64,000 nucleotides of DNA from Streptosporangium carneum (lineage in GTDB: Bacteria; Actinomycetota; Actinomycetes; Streptosporangiales; Streptosporangiaceae), in NCBI RefSeq assembly GCF_027922005.1, contig NZ_BSEV01000007.1, forward strand, positions 62,001 through 126,000, read 5' to 3'. The notes under the pieces were generated by a model. That model saw nothing but the letters and a program-made list of their open reading frames with translations. It was not told where the DNA came from and ran no database searches. Every line of letters begins with the position of its first letter. The stretch's first letter is position 1. This document shows positions 52,440-61,990 of this stretch, one piece after another. The translations under genes were made by a program, and so were the position numbers.

Positions 52440-54082
52440 GCACCGGAACCGTTCCGAAGCCCATAGCGGGCACGAGCAGTTTCCTCGACGACCGGCTCGG
52501 CGCGGGGAACTTCCTCAAGCGCAACCTGCGCAAGGTCTTCCCCGACCACTGGTCGTTCCTGCTGGGTGAGATCGCTCTCTACTCGTTCATCATCCTGCTG
52601 CTGACCGGCACCTTCCTGACGTTCTTCTTCAAGCCCTCCATGGGGCACGTCGTCTACGAGGGCTCCTACGAGCCGCTCAAGGACGTCACGATGTCCGAGG
52701 CGTACGCCTCGTCGCTGCACATCAGCTTCGACGTGCGCGGCGGTCTGCTGATGCGGCAGATGCACCACTGGGCCGCCCTGCTGTTCGTCGCCGGCATGAT
52801 GGTGCACGCGCTCCGAGTGTTCTTCACCGGTGCGTACCGCAAGCCGCGCGAGCTGAACTGGCTCATCGGCGTCGGCCTGCTCACTCTGGCGCTGCTGGAG
52901 GGTCTGACCGGCTACTCCCTGCCCGACGACCTGCTCTCCGGCGCGGGTCTGCGGATCACCGAGGGTGTGGCGATCTCGCTGCCGCTGGTCGGCACGTGGA
53001 TCACCTTCTTCCTCTTCGGCGGCGAGTATCCCGGCGAGGACGTGATCTCGCGGTTCTACTCGCTGCACATCCTGCTCATCCCGGGCATCCTGCTGGCGCT
53101 CATCTCGGCCCACATGGTCCTGATGTGGGTGCAGAAGCACACCCAGATGCCGGGCAAGGGCCGCACGAACACCAACGTGGTCGGCGCCCCGTTCTACCCG
53201 GCCTTCATGGCCAAGGCGGGCGCGTACTTCATGTTCACGTTCGGGGTGATCGCGCTGCTGGGCACCTTCGCCCAGATCAACCCGATCTGGCTGTTCGGCC
53301 CCTACACGCCGGCGGACATCTCGGCGGGCTCCCAGCCCGACTTCTACATGGGCTTCCTGGAGGGTTCGCTCCGCCTGATGCCCGCGTGGGAGATCAACGT
53401 CCTGGGCTTCACCCTGCCGTTGAGCGTGCTGATCCCGGCGCTGGTCCCGATGGGCATCATCATGACGGGACTCGCCCTGTATCCCTTCATCGAGCAGTGG
53501 GTCACCGGGGACCGCAGCGAGCACCACGTCGCCGAGCGTCCCCGCAACAACCCGCACCGCACCTCGATCGGCATGTCGGCGATCACCTTCTACGGCGTCC
53601 TGTGGCTGCTCGGCGCGAACGACGAGATCTCCTCGTTCTTCCACGTCTCGCTGAACTGGACGACGTACGTCGGCCGGGTCCTGGTCTTCGTCGGCCCGCT
53701 GGTCGCCTACATCGTCACCTACCGGATCTGCCTCGGCCTGCAGCGCGCCGACGCCGCGGTGATCGGTCACGGCGTGGAGTCGGGCGTCATCAAGCGCCTG
53801 CCCCACGGTGAGTACATCGAGGTCCACGTCCCGCCGAACGAGGCCATCGAGGCCCACGTCCGCGGCAAGACGCCGGTCCCGATGATCGCCGGAACCGACG
53901 CCGACAGCGACGGCATCCCCCCCAAGGGGATGCGCGGCCCGCTCGGCAAGCTCCGCGCCAAGATGAGCAAGGCCTACGGCGGCGAGAAGATCGCCCTGGA
54001 CGACGGCCACGGTCACGGCGACGAGCACGGCGAGCACGCGGAGGTCGGCCCGGGCAAGGACGACAAGTCCCTCACCCACTGA
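52436..54082 (+). CDS. qcrB: Menaquinol-cytochrome c reductase cytochrome b subunit
   Basis: This is a 548-residue cytochrome b with the haem-binding His pairs in SLHISFDVRGG/MHHWAALLFVAGMMVHALRVFF and in the fourth helix (YSLHILLIPGILLALISAHMVLMW). The ef-loop quinol motif is present (PDDLLSGAGLRITEG). The long C-terminal tail rich in His/Asp/Glu (HGHGDEHGEHAE) is typical of actinobacteria and lies in the cytoplasm. It is the target family of Q203-type inhibitors in mycobacteria. Confidence 0.95.
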   Translation: MSTGTVPKPIAGTSSFLDDRLGAGNFLKRNLRKVFPDHWSFLLGEIALYSFIILLLTGTFLTFFFKPSMGHVVYEGSYEPLKDVTMSEAYASSLHISFDVRGGLLMRQMHHWAALLFVAGMMVHALRVFFTGAYRKPRELNWLIGVGLLTLALLEGLTGYSLPDDLLSGAGLRITEGVAISLPLVGTWITFFLFGGEYPGEDVISRFYSLHILLIPGILLALISAHMVLMWVQKHTQMPGKGRTNTNVVGAPFYPAFMAKAGAYFMFTFGVIALLGTFAQINPIWLFGPYTPADISAGSQPDFYMGFLEGSLRLMPAWEINVLGFTLPLSVLIPALVPMGIIMTGLALYPFIEQWVTGDRSEHHVAERPRNNPHRTSIGMSAITFYGVLWLLGANDEISSFFHVSLNWTTYVGRVLVFVGPLVAYIVTYRICLGLQRADAAVIGHGVESGVIKRLPHGEYIEVHVPPNEAIEAHVRGKTPVPMIAGTDADSDGIPPKGMRGPLGKLRAKMSKAYGGEKIALDDGHGHGDEHGEHAEVGPGKDDKSLTH

Positions 54083-54109
54083 TCGACCCGACAGGCACAA
54101 GCCGTCAAA

Positions 54110-54147
54110 GGCGGGGCCCGGACACCACACGGTGTCCGGGCCCCGCC
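54110..54147 (+). terminator. Strong terminator of the ctaE-qcrCAB operon
   Basis: A perfect 17-bp stem, GGCGGGGCCCGGACACC (54110-54126) and its complement (54131-54147), has an ACAC loop and is followed by CTTTTGC. Confidence 0.9.
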
Positions 54148-54263
54148 CTTTTGCGTCCCCTTCGCGCCCTGCCGCCGAGCCCCCGCCTCACGGCGCCGGC
54201 TTCCCGCCGGGTGCCACGGGGCCCGCGCGTCCACTCGGCGAGACGGCACGACCACCCGGAAAC

Positions 54264-54355
54264 GGCCCTGTACGGCCCGCTCTGACCTGCGTGGACCTCA
54301 TCGGAACCCATCCATGGGCAACGCGCGAACGCCCCTCAGGAGGCCGTACAGGGCC
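54264..54355. repeat. 14-bp inverted repeat between qcrB and the L,D-transpeptidase
   Basis: GGCCCTGTACGGCC (54264-54277) and GGCCGTACAGGGCC (54342-54355) are exact complements separated by 64 bases. Each arm is itself nearly palindromic around GTAC. It lies downstream of the transpeptidase stop, so it may act in its 3' end. The rest of this 310-base gap holds nothing I recognise. Confidence 0.6.
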
Positions 54356-54393
54356 TCAGGCGCGACGGAGGACGAAGGTGGCCGCGTGGAGGG

Positions 54394-55590
54394 TCACAGG
54401 TCGTCGGTGGTGAAGTATCTGACGCTGCTCCACTTGAGCCACTCCTTCCAGTTCTCCTGCCAGTGACCCCAGCCGTTGGTCGGCTCCAGCTTGCGGGGCG
54501 AGCCGGTGATGATGATGGGGTCGCCGATCAGCGTGTTGTCGATGAACCAGGAGGCGTTGCTCGGGCTGACGTTGACGCAGCCGTGGCTCACGTTGGCGTA
54601 CCCCTGCGAGCCGACCGACCAGGGGGCGCTGTGGACGTACTCGCCGCTGTTGGAGATGCGGACGGTGTTGTAGACGGTCATCTGGTAGTAGCCGGGGGAA
54701 CCGGGGCCGATGCCGGGTGAGGTCATGACGGTGACGGGCTCCCTGGACATGGCCAGGTGCACCCCGCTGGTCGTGTAGTACTTCCACTGGCCGCCCTGAC
54801 CCGCGCTCATGGGGATCTGCCGGACGACCTTGCCGTCGCGTCTGACGGTCAGGTGGTGAGTGAGGGTGCTGCCCTTGGTGATCTGGGAACGGCCGACCCT
54901 GAAGCGCAGGGTCTGGTTCTGCTTGCCGTACAGGCCCCTGCCGCCTCTGACGCCCTCCAGACGGGCGTCGACGCGGACGTTGGTGTGCGCGGGCCAGAAC
55001 TCCTTCGGACGGAAGTGCACGGTCTTGTCGTCGAACCAGTGCCACGCTCCGAGGACCGGCTTGGAGGTGCGGACCAGCAGGTTCCGCTCGACCTCGACGC
55101 GGTCGGCGATGGGCTGGTCGAAAGTGATCATGACCGGCATGCCGACCCCGACCGTCAGGCCCGTCGTCTCCTTGCTGGGCATGAGGCTCTCGATCGCGAA
55201 GGTCTTGTCGACCTTGGCCGTGGAGAAGGAGGTGGTGGTCCGCGTGACCTTCCCCGCCGGGTTCACCGCGGTCGCGGTGACCTCGTAGGAGGTGCCGGGA
55301 AGCACGGTGCCCCTGCTGTGCCACTGGGTGCCGTCGGCGCTCAGCACGCCCGTCAGGGCACCCTTGGGGCCCTTCACGGCGACGCTCTTCAGGGTCCCGC
55401 CCCTGGCGGCGACCAGGACGGTCGCGTGGCTCGGCACGTTGCCCGCCCTGTCCAGGGGGACCACGCTGACGGCGGCGTCGGCGTACTGCACGGCGGCGCC
55501 CGTGCTCTGCGCGGCGGTGGTCGAACCGTCCGAACACGAGGTCACCAGTGCCAGAGCCAGCAGGCCGACTCCCGGAATCGATCGACGCAT
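54394..55590 (-). CDS. L,D-transpeptidase lipoprotein (Ldt, YkuD domain)
   Basis: This protein of about 398 residues has lipobox Cys19 (LALVTSC), two Ig-like domains (about 50-250) and a YkuD catalytic domain with SHGCVNVSPSNASWF (nucleophile Cys), the layout of LdtMt2. It makes 3-3 peptidoglycan cross-links outside the membrane. GTG 55602 is an alternative start. The gene interrupts the respiratory block, as related genes do in other actinobacteria. Confidence 0.92.
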   Translation of the reverse strand: MRRSIPGVGLLALALVTSCSDGSTTAAQSTGAAVQYADAAVSVVPLDRAGNVPSHATVLVAARGGTLKSVAVKGPKGALTGVLSADGTQWHSRGTVLPGTSYEVTATAVNPAGKVTRTTTSFSTAKVDKTFAIESLMPSKETTGLTVGVGMPVMITFDQPIADRVEVERNLLVRTSKPVLGAWHWFDDKTVHFRPKEFWPAHTNVRVDARLEGVRGGRGLYGKQNQTLRFRVGRSQITKGSTLTHHLTVRRDGKVVRQIPMSAGQGGQWKYYTTSGVHLAMSREPVTVMTSPGIGPGSPGYYQMTVYNTVRISNSGEYVHSAPWSVGSQGYANVSHGCVNVSPSNASWFIDNTLIGDPIIITGSPRKLEPTNGWGHWQENWKEWLKWSSVRYFTTDDL

Positions 55591-55705
55591 CGCCTGCCCC
55601 ACCTGTACTTCCCTGTTCAGGACCGCTCTAGTGATCCTGTTATTACCCGGAGTAAGCGGAGCGCCACATATGACAGCGATTCTGAGCAGCCAATAAACAC
55701 CAAAA

Positions 55706-55735
55706 AACGGGCCACGGAAGCTTCCGTGGCCCGTT
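55706..55735 (-). terminator. Intrinsic terminator of the cta operon
   Basis: A perfect 30-bp palindrome (55706-55735) centred on AAGCTT, read on the minus strand, is followed by TTTTTTGG. It is a classic Rho-independent terminator 36 bases past the ctaF stop codon. Confidence 0.93.
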
Positions 55736-55770
55736 CTCGGGCATGAGGGGCGGCGCGGAGCGCCGAGGGG

Positions 55771-56166
55771 TCAGTGCGAGAAGTGACCCCGGTAGTACTC
55801 GAAGACGAACCCGATCATGCTCATGATGACCGCGAAGACGCCGATCAGGAACAGCCACCAGCCGATGACCAGGCCGACCGCGGTGAGCGAGACGGCCAGG
55901 CAGACGAACAGCGGCCACCAGCTGTGCGGGCTGAAGAAGCCGAGCTCTCCGGCGCCGTCGCTGATCTCGCCCTGCTTGTCGTCCTCCGGCTGGTCGCCGA
56001 TGCGACGGGCGGTGTACATGAGGTAGTAGCCGATCATGAAGGCGAAGCCGACCGAGATGGCCATCGCCGTCGTGCCCACCGGCTCCTTGGACCAGTACCA
56101 GTAGACGACGTCCACCGCGGCGAAGAACACGCCGCAGAGGATGAACAACCAGCCCTGGACCTTCAT
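55771..56166 (-). CDS. ctaF: Cytochrome c oxidase subunit IV (actinobacterial type)
   Basis: This 131-residue protein has four membrane segments, beginning [23 protein letters not shown] and ending with VFEYYRGHF. It is the CtaF subunit specific to actinobacterial aa3 oxidases. It overlaps ctaD by four bases and is the last gene of ctaC-ctaD-ctaF. Confidence 0.93.
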   Translation of the reverse strand: MKVQGWLFILCGVFFAAVDVVYWYWSKEPVGTTAMAISVGFAFMIGYYLMYTARRIGDQPEDDKQGEISDGAGELGFFSPHSWWPLFVCLAVSLTAVGLVIGWWLFLIGVFAVIMSMIGFVFEYYRGHFSH

Positions 56167-57824
56167 CGGACCTCCTCCAGCTCACGCGGGGTGGTGACGG
56201 TGTGCGGGTACTTGAGGTCGAACGCCGGGCGCTCGGAGCGGATGCGCGGCAGCGAGGTGAAGTTGTGCCGCGGCGGCGGGCAGGAGGTCGCCCACTCCAG
56301 GGAGTTGCCGTAACCCCACGGGTCGTCGACGGTGACCTTCGGGGCCGTCTTGTGGGTCTTCCACACGTTGTACAGGAACGGCAGCGTGGAGGCGCCCAGC
56401 AGGAACGCGCCGACCGAGGAGACCATGTTCAGGTCGGTGAAGCCGTCGATCGGGCTGTAGTCGGCGTAACGCCGCGGGAAGCCCTCCGCGCCCAGCCAGT
56501 GCTGGACGAGGAAGGTGGTGTGGAAGCCGATGAACAGCGTCCAGAAGTGCACCTTGCCCAGCGTGTCGTTGAGCATCTTGCCGGTGAACTTGGGCCACCA
56601 GAAGTAGAAGCCCGCGAACATCGCGAACACCACGGTGCCGAAGACGACGTAGTGGAAGTGGGCCACCACGAAGTAGGAGTCCGACACCTGGAAGTCCAGC
56701 GGCGGCGAGGCCAGGATGACACCGGTCAGGCCGCCGAACAGGAAGGTGACCAGGAAGCCGATGGAGAACAGCATCGGCGACTCGAAGGACAGGTGCCCCC
56801 GCCACATCGTGCCGATCCAGTTGAAGAACTTCACCCCGGTCGGGACCGCGATGAGGAACGTCATGAAGGAGAAGAACGGCAGCAGCACCTGGCCGGTCGG
56901 GAACATGTGGTGGGCCCACACGGTGATCGACAGACCGGCGATGGCGATGGTCGCGCCGACCAGGCCGATGTAGCCGAACAGCGGCTTGCGGCTGAAGACC
57001 GGCAGGATCTCGGTGACGATGCCGAAGAACGGCAGCGCGATGATGTACACCTCGGGGTGGCCGAAGAACCAGAACAGGTGCTGCCAGAGCATGGCGCCGC
57101 CGGTCTCGGAGGCGAAGATCTGCGCGCCGAGCTTGCGGTCGGCCTCCAGGGCCAGCAGCGCGGCGGCCAGCACCGGGAAGGCCATCAGCACGAGGATCGA
57201 GGTGAGCAGGATGTTCCAGGTGAACATCGGCATGCGGAACATCGTCATGCCGGGCGCGCGCATGCAGATGATCGTGGTGATGAAGTTCACCGAGCCGAGG
57301 ATCGTGCCCAGACCGCTGATGGTCAGGCCGACGATCCACAGGTCACCGCCGACGCCGGGCGAGCTGATCGCGTTCGACAGCGGGGTGTAGGCGAACCAGC
57401 CGAAGCTGGCCGCGCCGCCCGGGGTGATGAAGCCCGACAGGGCGATGGTGCTGCCGAAGGTGAACAGCCAGTAGCTCACCATGTTCAGACGCGGGAAGGC
57501 CACGTCGGGCGCGCCGATCTGCAGCGGCATGAGCTCGTTGGCGAAGCCGGCGAACAGCGGCGTCGCGAACATCAGCAGCATGACCGTGCCGTGCATGGTG
57601 AACAGCTGGTTGAACTGCTCGTTGCTGGTGATCTGCAGGCCGGGCTGCGCGAGTTCGGCTCGCATGATCAGCGCCATGACGCCGCCGATCAGGAAGAAGA
57701 CGAACGAGGTGATGAGGTAGAGGTGTCCGATGATCTTGTGATCGGTGGACGTCATCCACTTCACCACGACCGATCCCTTGCGGGTCGCCGGGGGTAGGGG
57801 GAGGGACTCGTTGTGCGCGGTCAC
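56163..57824 (-). CDS. ctaD: Cytochrome c oxidase subunit I
   Basis: This 553-residue subunit has twelve membrane segments. Haem and copper ligands are visible: [10 protein letters not shown] (haem a His), [18 protein letters not shown] (Cu-B His-Tyr pair), WAHHMF (two Cu-B His) and [10 protein letters not shown] (haem a/a3 His). GHPEVY to HHMF spacing is standard. It is the catalytic subunit that reduces oxygen and pumps protons. It overlaps ctaC and ctaF by four bases. Confidence 0.97.
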   Translation of the reverse strand: MTAHNESLPLPPATRKGSVVVKWMTSTDHKIIGHLYLITSFVFFLIGGVMALIMRAELAQPGLQITSNEQFNQLFTMHGTVMLLMFATPLFAGFANELMPLQIGAPDVAFPRLNMVSYWLFTFGSTIALSGFITPGGAASFGWFAYTPLSNAISSPGVGGDLWIVGLTISGLGTILGSVNFITTIICMRAPGMTMFRMPMFTWNILLTSILVLMAFPVLAAALLALEADRKLGAQIFASETGGAMLWQHLFWFFGHPEVYIIALPFFGIVTEILPVFSRKPLFGYIGLVGATIAIAGLSITVWAHHMFPTGQVLLPFFSFMTFLIAVPTGVKFFNWIGTMWRGHLSFESPMLFSIGFLVTFLFGGLTGVILASPPLDFQVSDSYFVVAHFHYVVFGTVVFAMFAGFYFWWPKFTGKMLNDTLGKVHFWTLFIGFHTTFLVQHWLGAEGFPRRYADYSPIDGFTDLNMVSSVGAFLLGASTLPFLYNVWKTHKTAPKVTVDDPWGYGNSLEWATSCPPPRHNFTSLPRIRSERPAFDLKYPHTVTTPRELEEVR

Positions 57825-58618
57825 TGGGCACCCGCCTGACTAGCGATGTACTGATCGAACTCGGCCTGGGGAACGAGTTTCACCGAGAAGAGCATCCGGC
57901 TGTGGTCCGTGCCGCACAGCTCGGCGCAGCGGCCCGCGTAGACGGCGGGCTTGTCGAGGGTGTCCACTTCGAACTTGTTGGTCACGCCGGGGATGACGTC
58001 GCGCTTGAAGTGGAAGGAGGGCACCCAGAAGGAGTGGATGACGTCCGGCGAGACGAGGTCGAACTCGATCTTCTTGCCGACGGGGAGCACCAGCTGCGGG
58101 CCCCCGGTGTAGTCGCTGGCGGGCTTGCCGACGACCTCGACCTTCTTGCCGTTGTAGTCGGTGGTGAAGCGCCAGCTCCACTGGAAGCCCTCGACCTTGA
58201 CCTTCACGTCGGGGTGACCGGAAAGCGTGTTGACGTAGTTCTGGTCACGCGCGGTGAAGAAGAAGAACACTCCGACCATGATGATCGGGACAACCGTGTA
58301 GAGGATCTCGATCGGGAGGTTGTAGCGCACCTGCGGCGGCAGGGTCTCCTTCGAGTTCTTCCTCTTGCGGTGGAACGCCACGGACCACAGGATCAGGCCC
58401 CACACGACCACACCGGTGGCGAGAGCGGCGATCCAGGATCCGTTCCACAGATTCTGGACGGTATCGGCCTGCTTGGTGATGCCGACGGGCATGCCGCCAC
58501 GGGACCACTCCTCGGCACTGCACGCCGTCGCGGACACCAGCAGCAGCGCCAGAGCGGCAGCGCGTGGCACCCGGCGGCGGGCCAACGAACGCCGTGCAGA
58601 ACGGCGGGTCGGACTCAC
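57821..58618 (-). CDS. ctaC: Cytochrome c oxidase subunit II
   Basis: This 265-residue protein has a signal sequence with a lipobox-like SATAC, two membrane helices and an outer CuA domain with the ligand set [12 protein letters not shown] near residue 230 plus the upstream His in [10 protein letters not shown]. It accepts electrons from the QcrC haems. First gene of the ctaCDF operon. Confidence 0.96.
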   Translation of the reverse strand: MSPTRRSARRSLARRRVPRAAALALLLVSATACSAEEWSRGGMPVGITKQADTVQNLWNGSWIAALATGVVVWGLILWSVAFHRKRKNSKETLPPQVRYNLPIEILYTVVPIIMVGVFFFFTARDQNYVNTLSGHPDVKVKVEGFQWSWRFTTDYNGKKVEVVGKPASDYTGGPQLVLPVGKKIEFDLVSPDVIHSFWVPSFHFKRDVIPGVTNKFEVDTLDKPAVYAGRCAELCGTDHSRMLFSVKLVPQAEFDQYIASQAGAQ

Positions 58619-58786
58619 GGATCGCCTACCCCACAGATGAAGCCCAGGAGTCGCTCCTGGGCGGTCGTTTGTTCATGTTCACAACTTGTAGTTCACAGCT
58701 TTACGCTGGGGGACACATTAGCGCGGACCACCCTCGCCCCCCCGCGCAGCCCCCGATTGCGTCGCGTGTGATGCGACGATTGGGAC

Positions 58787-59923
58787 GTGGCGTACTTCGA
58801 CGCGGCCTCGACCGAGCCGCTGCACCCTCAGGCCCGCGAGGCCCTGATCGCGGCGCTCGACGTCGGCTGGGCCGACCCGGCGAGACTGTACGGTCCCGCC
58901 CGCCGGGCAAGGATGTTACTGGAACAGGCGCGCACAGAGGTGGCCGAGGCTCTCGGAGCCCGTCCCGACGAGGTCTCGTTCACCTCCTCGGGCACCCAGG
59001 CCGTGCATCTGGGCGTGCTCGGCGCGCTGCACGGGCGGCGCAGGGTCGGACGCCGCCTGGTGACCTCCGCGGTGGAGCACTCCAGCGTGCTGCACGCCGC
59101 CGGGGTCCACGAGCGCGACGGCGGCTCGGTGGAGACGGTCGGCGTCGGCCTGACCGGCGCGGTCGACCCGGCCGCGTTCAGGGAGGCCGTGCTCGCCGAG
59201 GGCACGGCCCTGGCCTGCCTGCAGAGCGCCAACCACGAGGTGGGGACGGTCCAGCCGATCGCGGAGGCCGCGGCGGCGTGCGCCGAGGCCGGCGTGCCCC
59301 TGCTGGTCGACGCCGCGCAGACCGCGGGCCGGATGCCGCTGCCCGGCGGCTGGTCGGTGCTGGCCGCGAGCGCGCACAAGTGGGGCGGCCCCGCGGGGGT
59401 CGGCGTCCTGGTCGTCCGCAAGGGCACCAGGTGGCGCAGCCCGCTCCCCGAGGACGAGCGCGAGCGCCGCAGGGTCCCGGGGTTCGAGAACGTGCCCGCG
59501 ATCGTCGCCTCGGCCGCCGCGCTGCGCGCCATGGCCGCCGAGTCCGCCGGGGAGTCGGCGCGCCTGTCCGCGCTGGTCGACCGCATCAGGACAGAGGTCC
59601 CCCGGCTGGTCCCCGACGTCGAGGTGATCGGCGATCCGGTCGCCCGCGCTCCGCACATTGTCACCTTTTCGTGTCTTTACGTGGAAGGTGAGGCGTTGCT
59701 GACAGAATTGGACAAGGCAGGATTCGCCGTATCGTCTGGCAGTTCCTGCACGGCCAGTACGCTTCGTCCATCACACGTTTTGGAGGCCATGGGCGTGCTT
59801 ACGCATGGGAACGTCCGGGTATCGCTGCCCCGAGGCGCGTCCTCGGCGGATGTCGATCGCTTCCTCGCCGTCCTGCCGGACATGGTGAGGAGGATCCGTG
59901 AGGACGCGGGAATAAAGTCGTGA
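58787..59923 (+). CDS. Cysteine desulfurase (NifS/IscS-like)
   Basis: This is a 378-residue PLP enzyme of aminotransferase class V. PLP Lys198 is in ASAHKWGG, the active-site Cys321 in SGSSCTAST, and SANHEVGTVQP and VDAAQTAGRMPL bind the cofactor. It takes sulfur from cysteine as a persulfide. A TusA-type carrier gene follows by 25 bases, so the pair likely supplies sulfur for tRNA thiolation or cofactors. The gene is divergent from ctaC. Confidence 0.92.
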   Translation: MAYFDAASTEPLHPQAREALIAALDVGWADPARLYGPARRARMLLEQARTEVAEALGARPDEVSFTSSGTQAVHLGVLGALHGRRRVGRRLVTSAVEHSSVLHAAGVHERDGGSVETVGVGLTGAVDPAAFREAVLAEGTALACLQSANHEVGTVQPIAEAAAACAEAGVPLLVDAAQTAGRMPLPGGWSVLAASAHKWGGPAGVGVLVVRKGTRWRSPLPEDERERRRVPGFENVPAIVASAAALRAMAAESAGESARLSALVDRIRTEVPRLVPDVEVIGDPVARAPHIVTFSCLYVEGEALLTELDKAGFAVSSGSSCTASTLRPSHVLEAMGVLTHGNVRVSLPRGASSADVDRFLAVLPDMVRRIREDAGIKS

Positions 59924-59948
59924 TCGATATTCGGGAAGTGAGCGCTTC

Positions 59949-60218
59949 ATGACGTCCGCACAGGCCGCAGCGGAGGGGGCCACCCAGCCTCCGGCTCTGA
60001 CCATCGACGCGCTGGGCAAGAAGTGCCCCATCCCCATCATCATGCTCGCCGAGCAGATCAACTACGTGCCGCGCAACGCGATCGTCTCCGTGCTCGCCGA
60101 CGACCCCGCGGCGTTCACCGACATCCCCGCCTGGTGCAGGCTGAAGTCGCACCACCACGTGGGCAGCCACGAGCTTCCCGGCGGCGGCTGGGCCATCCAC
60201 GTGCGGCGCAACTACTGA
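59949..60218 (+). CDS. TusA-family sulfur carrier
   Basis: This 89-residue protein has the CPxP signature at GKKCPIPI (Cys26), the persulfide-carrying residue, and the alpha/beta two-layer fold. An N-terminal extension (1-18) is Ala-rich. It follows the desulfurase and probably receives its sulfur. A hairpin terminator lies at 60243-60271. Confidence 0.92.
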   Translation: MTSAQAAAEGATQPPALTIDALGKKCPIPIIMLAEQINYVPRNAIVSVLADDPAAFTDIPAWCRLKSHHHVGSHELPGGGWAIHVRRNY

Positions 60219-60242
60219 GCTCCCCCGGGATCGCCGAGATCC

Positions 60243-60271
60243 CCCGCGGGCCCCTCGTGGCGGCCCGCGGG
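60243..60271. terminator. Convergent terminator between tusA-like and PfkB genes
   Basis: CCCGCGGGCC (60243-60252) pairs with GGCCCGCGGG (60262-60271), a perfect 10-bp stem with a nine-base loop between the two convergent genes. Confidence 0.75.
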
Positions 60272-60296
60272 AGGAGGACTCACCCGCGTGGCGGGC

Positions 60297-61283
60297 TCAG
60301 GCGTAGTGGCACTTCACCAGGGGCTCGACCTCGGCGGCCGCCTCCGCGCCGTAGGCGGCGGCGAAGCGCTCGAGGAACGACGCGCGGCCGAGCTCGTACT
60401 CCTGGCCGCCGACCCGCTCGAGGACGTGGGTGGCGGTGAGGTTGCCGATCTGGCCGCAGCGCTCCAGGGACAGACCCCAGGCGACGCCCGCCAGGAAGCC
60501 GGAGCGGAAGGCGTCGCCGACGCCGGTCGGGTCGGCCTTGCCCAGTTCGGGGGCCGGCGAGACGTGCAGGGAGGGCTCGCCCTTGCGGTCGATCACGGCG
60601 CCCTTGGGGCCGAGCGTGGTGACGCGGACGCCGACCCGGTCGAGGATCTCCTCGTCGGACCAGCCGGTCTTCTGCTCGATCAGGCCCTTCTCGTAGTCGT
60701 TGCCGAACAGGTAGGCGGCGCCGTCGACGAGCCGCCGGATGTCCTCTCCGGGCATGCGGGCGAGCTGCTGCGAGAGGTCGGCCGCGAACGGGATGCCGCG
60801 TCCCCTGGCCTCGTCGGTGTGCCGGAGCATCGCGTCGGGGTCGTTGGGGCTGACCAGGACGAGGTCGAGGCCGCCGAGCCGGTCGACGATCGGGCCGAGC
60901 TCGATCAGCCGGGCCTCGGCCATCGCCCCGGTGTAGAACGACGCGATCTGGTTGTGGTCCTCGTCGGTCGTGCACAGGAACCTGGCGGTGTGGTGGATCT
61001 CGGAGACGTGCACGGAGTCACAGTCGACGCCGTGCCGTTCCAGCCAGGACCGGTAGTCGGCGAAGTCCGCGCCGACCGCGCCGACCAGGACGGGCCGCAG
61101 TCCCAGGCAGCCCATGCCGAAGGCGATGTTGGCCGCGCAGCCGCCTCGGCGGATCTGCAGGTCGTCCACGAGGAAGGACAGGGAGACCCGGTCGAGCTGC
61201 TCGGCGATGAGCTGGTCGCCGAAGCGGCCCGGGAAGGTCATCAGATGGTCGGTCGCGATTGAGCCGGTGACGGCGATGCGCAC
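60297..61283 (-). CDS. PfkB-family carbohydrate/adenosine kinase
   Basis: This 328-residue ribokinase-superfamily protein has RRGGCAANIAFGMGCLG near residue 46-62 and the C-terminal catalytic ADPTGVGDAFRSGFLAG with the base Asp. The residues around GSIATDHLMTFPG and the position next to the cta genes match mycobacterial AdoK (Rv2202c), so an adenosine kinase is more likely than a sugar kinase. It is on the same strand as erpA, but a hairpin separates them. Confidence 0.9.
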   Translation of the reverse strand: MRIAVTGSIATDHLMTFPGRFGDQLIAEQLDRVSLSFLVDDLQIRRGGCAANIAFGMGCLGLRPVLVGAVGADFADYRSWLERHGVDCDSVHVSEIHHTARFLCTTDEDHNQIASFYTGAMAEARLIELGPIVDRLGGLDLVLVSPNDPDAMLRHTDEARGRGIPFAADLSQQLARMPGEDIRRLVDGAAYLFGNDYEKGLIEQKTGWSDEEILDRVGVRVTTLGPKGAVIDRKGEPSLHVSPAPELGKADPTGVGDAFRSGFLAGVAWGLSLERCGQIGNLTATHVLERVGGQEYELGRASFLERFAAAYGAEAAAEVEPLVKCHYA

Positions 61284-61362
61284 GGGATCATTCTCCTCGT
61301 TGTCAGCATCTCTGGATATGACGGGGATTGGAGCCCCGCAAGAATACGCGACCAGGTGAACG

Positions 61363-61410
61363 CGCGAAGGCCTCGCGGGGTGACAGATCTCACCCCGCGA
61401 GGCCTTCGCG
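61363..61410 (-). terminator. Long terminator after erpA
   Basis: A perfect 21-bp stem, 61363-61383 against 61390-61410, has a six-base loop, 35 bases after the erpA stop on the minus strand. Confidence 0.88.
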
Positions 61411-61444
61411 TGTCACTCGTCCTGACGTGTCCGCGCGGACCCGT

Positions 61445-61798
61445 CTAGTTGAACGAGTCGCCGCAGGCGCAGGAGCCGGTGGCGTTCGGGTTGTCGATCG
61501 TGAAGCCCTGCTTCTCGATCGTGTCGACGAAGTCGACCGTGGCGCCGACGAGGTACGGCGCGCTCATCCGGTCGGTGACCACGCTGACGCCGTTGAAGTC
61601 CGAGACGACGTCGCCGTCCATGGAACGGTCGTCGAAGAAGAGCTGGTAGCGCAGGCCTGAACAGCCGCCGGGCTGCACGGCCACGCGCAGCTGGAGGCCC
61701 TCCTCGCCCTGCTGCTCCAGCAGGCTCTTGACCTTGGCCGCGGCCGCGTCACTGAGGATCAGGCCCTGCGCCGTGGTCTCACTGCTCTCAACCGACAT
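61445..61798 (-). CDS. erpA: Iron-sulfur cluster insertion protein ErpA (A-type carrier)
   Basis: This is a 117-residue HesB/IscA protein with the three conserved cysteines: Cys46 in GGCSGLRY and Cys110/Cys112 in the C-terminal SCACGDSF. It delivers 4Fe-4S clusters; NadA, encoded divergently, and the Rieske and respiratory proteins are likely clients. Matches Rv2204c in order. Confidence 0.95.
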   Translation of the reverse strand: MSVESSETTAQGLILSDAAAAKVKSLLEQQGEEGLQLRVAVQPGGCSGLRYQLFFDDRSMDGDVVSDFNGVSVVTDRMSAPYLVGATVDFVDTIEKQGFTIDNPNATGSCACGDSFN

Positions 61799-61990
61799 GT
61801 GGTGACTCCCGCGTCTGCGTCAACCGCCCGTTCGGAACGGCTGTCTGTTTGTGACGTCCTTCTTAGACGCTACCAACACGCGCGGACGGCCACACATTCC
61901 TGGGACCGCAACCATCCTCCACCCCGGAATAAAACCCCCCACGGCGTGTGTCATCATTAGTCGTCAGTTCGACGATAAGGGGGTGTGGTC

